DNA from: Clostridiaceae bacterium
GTDB lineage: Bacteria > Bacillota > Clostridia > Lachnospirales > Lachnospiraceae
Direction of reading: 5' to 3'
Length of the DNA: 33,795 nucleotides
Assembly (NCBI GenBank): GCA_910574345.1
Contig: CAJSZV010000036.1
Span: 1 to 33,795 of the forward strand
Positions 30,872 to 33,795 of the stretch are shown one piece after another (within the stretch, counting starts at the first letter, position 1; the number at the start of each line of letters is the position of its first letter). A program made the position numbers and the translations under genes. The notes under the pieces were generated by a model. It worked only from the letters and a program-made list of their open reading frames with translations. It searched no databases and was not told the origin of the DNA.

Positions 30872-32893
30872 ATGCCTTTCGAAAATTTCCGCTATGTACC
30901 CTATGAAGTCCTGAATCAAGAGCGCAAAAAGCTTTCCCGTCTGTACACCTTTATCTGGCGTTATATCAGCAAAACCATATCCTTAAGTTCCCACAGCCGC
31001 TATGCCATGGCACTTTTTTCCAGAGACGGGATTCTTCTGGATCTGTTTGCCCGGGAGAATTACACGCTGGAATGTTATCTGAAAGACGGAATCCGGGCCG
31101 GAAGCATCTGGAAGGATATTGGCCATAACGCCGTCCGGCAGGGAATCATCGGACGGGAAAGCCTCTCAACCATTGGAGAGGAAAATGAACTGCCCGCGCT
31201 GAAACAGTATGCCATCTACTATGCCCCCATCAGCATCTTAAGCCCCTATGAACCCTATGATCAGATGGAGGAATGTGGCCTTGCCATTATCGCCTCTCTG
31301 GAAAACGCATGGGAGGATTATCTGACACTGATCCGCGGCACTGCCCATGATATGATGATTACCCTGCAGTTCAATAACATCGCGACCATGTATTATGAGC
31401 GTAGCGGAAAAGGCATTCTCTCCATTGACAATATGATGAGCAGTTCCGGACAAAACCTGGCAACTTATTACAATGAGGAACTGTTCAAGACCCTGGAAAT
31501 CCCTCCCATGGATCTGTACTATGAACCGGTTGAGGCGCTGATCGACCCCCTTCCCGCCAATAGGGAATTGTGGGACATCGTCTTGAATCACCGCACCATC
31601 GCGAACCAGCCTCTGGAGGTAACCAGCCAGGGAAAAACCGTGGAAGTGATCGCCTCCACAGACGCTTTCAACCAGCCCATGATTAATGCCCATGGGGTGG
31701 TATTCTACTTTACAACTCCCCAAAAGCTGACTGCCGAGCTCTCCAGGCAGGTGGCCAATGGCGCCGTCAAGACATTCAAAGACATCATCGGGGAGGATAG
31801 CAGTCTGAAGCACCTGATCCAGAAAGCCAGACAGATGGCACGCACAGACAGCAATATTATGATTCTGGGGGAAAGCGGAACAGGAAAAGACGTATTTGCC
31901 CAAGCCATCCATAACGCAAGCTCCCGCCGTGGGAAACCTTTTATTGCCCTGAACTGCGGTGCTCTGCCCAAAGACCTGGTAGAAAGCGAGTTGTTTGGAT
32001 ATGAGACCGGCGCCTTTACCGGCGCCAAAAAGAATGGAAATATCGGAAAATTTGAATTGGCCAACGGAGGAACGATCTTCCTGGATGAAATCGGAGAAAT
32101 GCCTTTAGACCTTCAGGCAAAGCTTCTGCGGGTCACAGAGACGAAGCAGCTTATGAGGCTGGGAGGAAACAAATACATCAAAACAGATGTCCGCATTATC
32201 GCTGCCACCAATGCCAATATCGAAGAAATGATCGGGCAAAAACGGTTCCGGGCAGACTTATACTATCGTCTGAGTACCATGAAGCTGTTTTTACTCCCTC
32301 TGCGTGAGCGGCCTGATGATATTGTCCTTCTGGCGGAGCACTTTATCCGCTGTATTTCAAAAAGAATCGAAAAGCCCAATATCATGAGATTTTCTCCCCA
32401 GTCAAAGGAACTGCTCCAAAGTATGGACTGGCCGGGAAATGTCCGTGAACTGCAGAATCTGATGGAATGTATCGTTCAGCTTTACCCCGGCGATATCATT
32501 CTTCCGGAATATATCCTGGACAATATATCCCAGCATTATTATCCGGGACTGCCGGACGTGCCACGGGTTCCCGCCCAGCCGGCTCCTGACACGCCGCCCG
32601 GACCGGACCGCCGAACGCCTGAAACCTCATCCTCCCCAGATGCTTCCGTTTCTAAAGCTACTGTGCCGGCTTCTGCCCAGGGCCAGCTTCCAAATTCAGC
32701 TGCCAGAACTCCCTCTGCTGCGCCTGCTGCCATCAAACGCAAACGCCTCACCAAAGACGACTTATTAAAAGCACTGGCTTCCTGCGGCAATAACCGGTCA
32801 GAAGCCAGCGCGTATTTAGGGATTTCCAGACGGACACTTTACCGAAAACTGGAAGAGTTTGGAATCGAAGCCAAGTTTTCCGGCAATTCGTAG
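30872..32893 (+). CDS. Sigma-54-dependent transcriptional activator
   Basis: The ATG at 30872 has AGGAGG five bases upstream and gives 673 residues; an upstream ATG at 30803 has no ribosome site. Residues about 1-310 are a sensory region of GAF/PAS-like type, as in AcoR/PrpR-style regulators, with no phospho-acceptor domain. The AAA+ domain has Walker A GESGTGKD (about 331-338), the sigma-54 contact GAFTGA (about 380-385) and Walker B GTIFLDE (about 400). A Pro/Ala-rich linker precedes a Fis-type HTH at about 628-670 (NNRSEASAYLGISRRTLYRKLEE). It should bind the GGCACA array and open RpoN promoters when a small-molecule ligand is sensed. It is divergent from the cluster it faces. Confidence 0.95.
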   Translation: MPFENFRYVPYEVLNQERKKLSRLYTFIWRYISKTISLSSHSRYAMALFSRDGILLDLFARENYTLECYLKDGIRAGSIWKDIGHNAVRQGIIGRESLSTIGEENELPALKQYAIYYAPISILSPYEPYDQMEECGLAIIASLENAWEDYLTLIRGTAHDMMITLQFNNIATMYYERSGKGILSIDNMMSSSGQNLATYYNEELFKTLEIPPMDLYYEPVEALIDPLPANRELWDIVLNHRTIANQPLEVTSQGKTVEVIASTDAFNQPMINAHGVVFYFTTPQKLTAELSRQVANGAVKTFKDIIGEDSSLKHLIQKARQMARTDSNIMILGESGTGKDVFAQAIHNASSRRGKPFIALNCGALPKDLVESELFGYETGAFTGAKKNGNIGKFELANGGTIFLDEIGEMPLDLQAKLLRVTETKQLMRLGGNKYIKTDVRIIAATNANIEEMIGQKRFRADLYYRLSTMKLFLLPLRERPDDIVLLAEHFIRCISKRIEKPNIMRFSPQSKELLQSMDWPGNVRELQNLMECIVQLYPGDIILPEYILDNISQHYYPGLPDVPRVPAQPAPDTPPGPDRRTPETSSSPDASVSKATVPASAQGQLPNSAARTPSAAPAAIKRKRLTKDDLLKALASCGNNRSEASAYLGISRRTLYRKLEEFGIEAKFSGNS

Positions 32894-33699
32894 TATTTTT
32901 TTCTCATCAGCGCAACAAGCAGAATCAGGTTCGTCGCCAAAAGAACGGGAGCACCCAAAAACGCAAGATGATAGCTCCCAAAATAATCATAGAATGCGCC
33001 CCAGATGGGGGAACCGGCGGCAACACCAAAAGCCGTTGCCATGGAAACATTCCCCCAGATAGGCGCGTATTCCTTTAACCCAAAAATTTTGCGGGTGATC
33101 AGCGGAAACAGCACCGTTGAGGAGGCGATTCCCAAGGCCGCCAGCAAAGACCCTCCTATGAGAGCAGGCAGTGTTTCTAATGACAGAATCCACATTCCCG
33201 CCATATAAGCTCCATAGCAGATGATCGTGGTGGGAATGGCTCCCAGCCGGTCATACGCCTGTCCCAGCACAATTTTCCATAAGATCAGGCCCAGGCTGAA
33301 AACAATCATAATCTTTCCCGACTCTATGCCGGACATCCCCGCATCCTGAAAGTAGGCAGGTAAATGCTGGGAGCACACCATAATGATATTGCAGAGCAGC
33401 ACACACCCGATCAATAGGTAAAATCCTTTGCAATGCAGCGCCTCTTTATAGGTCAGGCCATATTTTTCAGCCGCGCTTTTACCTTTTTCTTCTCCGGTAT
33501 CTGGATATTCCCGGATCAAGCAGGCAGCGCCAAGCATCACCAACCCCCACAGTACTCCACACAGCACATATCCCATCCTCCACCCATGGTTATCCATAAA
33601 AGAAGGCAGGATTCCGCTCATAAGCATACTGCAGATTCCGGTTCCGGACATCACAAGTCCTGTGGCAGAGCCGCTGTTTTTCTCGTCAAAGAAACGATT
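32839..33699 (-). pseudogene. MFS transporter interrupted by group II intron
   Basis: The reading frame 32839-33699 encodes the later part of an MFS permease, from the end of the fourth transmembrane helix region (NRFFDEKNSGSATGLVMSG, just before a TAA codon inside the intron sequence) through about eight more helices. Helices 1-3 and the start codon are not present. The frame breaks exactly at 33699/33700, where group II intron sequence starts on the other strand. Because the intron is antisense to the gene, it could not be spliced from its mRNA. The last 55 bases overlap the 3' end of the sigma-54 activator gene. MFS proteins of this type move carboxylates, and it may have been a second transporter of the pathway. 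Confidence 0.85.
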
Positions 33700-33795
33700 G
33701 TGCGCCCGTTAGGGTGTATGCCATAAACCGCCTTTAGCAAGCGGTAGACAAAGATATCAAAGAAAGGACGGTGAAAATTTATAGTCTATCATTCC
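33700..33795 (+). mobile_element. Group II intron, 5' end (continues beyond window)
   Basis: GTGCGCCCGTTAGGGTG at 33700 matches the conserved 5' boundary of bacterial group II introns (GUGYG start). Next comes a domain-I-like hairpin, ACCGC...GCGGT near 33727-33747. The intron-encoded reverse transcriptase and 3' end would lie beyond 33795. The insertion site is antisense within the MFS gene. Only 96 bases are visible. Confidence 0.75.

Overview
The window looks like chromosome of a Clostridia-class Firmicute, most likely a gut Lachnospiraceae (Enterocloster/Clostridium XIVa type). The reasons are strong AGGAGG ribosome sites, moderate GC, XRE regulators, lipoprotein flavodoxins, BaiCD-like oxidoreductase and CaiB genes, palindromic intergenic repeats and a group II intron. 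This placement is inferred from gene style and was not tested by a search. Nearly all genes lie on the minus strand; I saw no tRNA, rRNA or CRISPR array.

Region 1 (about 1-7410, minus) is a DNA-metabolism module: a protein with an ExoX-like C-terminal segment, a DEDDh exonuclease, two unrecognised proteins, an SMC/RecF-like ATPase and an OB-fold/SSB-like protein. It resembles recombination modules of integrative elements. Two non-coding oddities interrupt it: three tandem, diverged ~83-nt repeats that fold alike (5531-5782) and a 162-bp almost fully palindromic MITE-like element (992-1153).

Region 2 (7411-10435) is sparse and partly decayed: two small XRE regulators, a small acidic protein, a winged-helix protein lacking a receiver domain, and a broken MATE transporter.

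Region 3 (10436-16285, minus) is a cluster of exported redox proteins: a flavodoxin behind a signal peptide and a cell-wall-binding-like region, a cyclophilin-like lipoprotein, a membrane protein of the DUF4405/cytochrome-b type with a TTG start, a double-flavodoxin lipoprotein, a signal-anchored aldo/keto reductase and a single-flavodoxin lipoprotein. Two copies of a hairpin-rich repeat lie inside it, and one supplies the C-terminal codons of the membrane protein. I infer flavin-based redox chemistry outside the membrane.

Region 4 (16383-30680, minus) is a 14-gene catabolic cluster: DUF6282 hydrolase, 3-hydroxyisobutyrate-dehydrogenase-like enzyme, two CaiB/BaiF CoA-transferases, PPC/DUF296 protein, HpcH/HpaI aldolase, two SDRs (one frameshifted), GntP-type permease, esterase, carboxymuconolactone-decarboxylase-like protein, hydratase-2/MaoC-like protein, old-yellow-enzyme/FadH-type Fe-S flavoenzyme and a lactonase-like metallo-beta-lactamase. 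A divergent sigma-54 activator (30872-32893) faces it. Two near-consensus -24/-12 promoters (30721-30736, 27621-27636), each with TGTGC/GCACA half-sites upstream, tie the cluster to that activator. The substrate is not evident: uptake, ester cleavage, CoA activation, alkene reduction, hydration, alcohol oxidation and retro-aldol cleavage are all represented.

Region 5 (32839-33795): a 5'-truncated MFS transporter, whose reading frame ends where the 5' end of a group II intron begins on the opposite strand. The rest of the intron lies outside the window.
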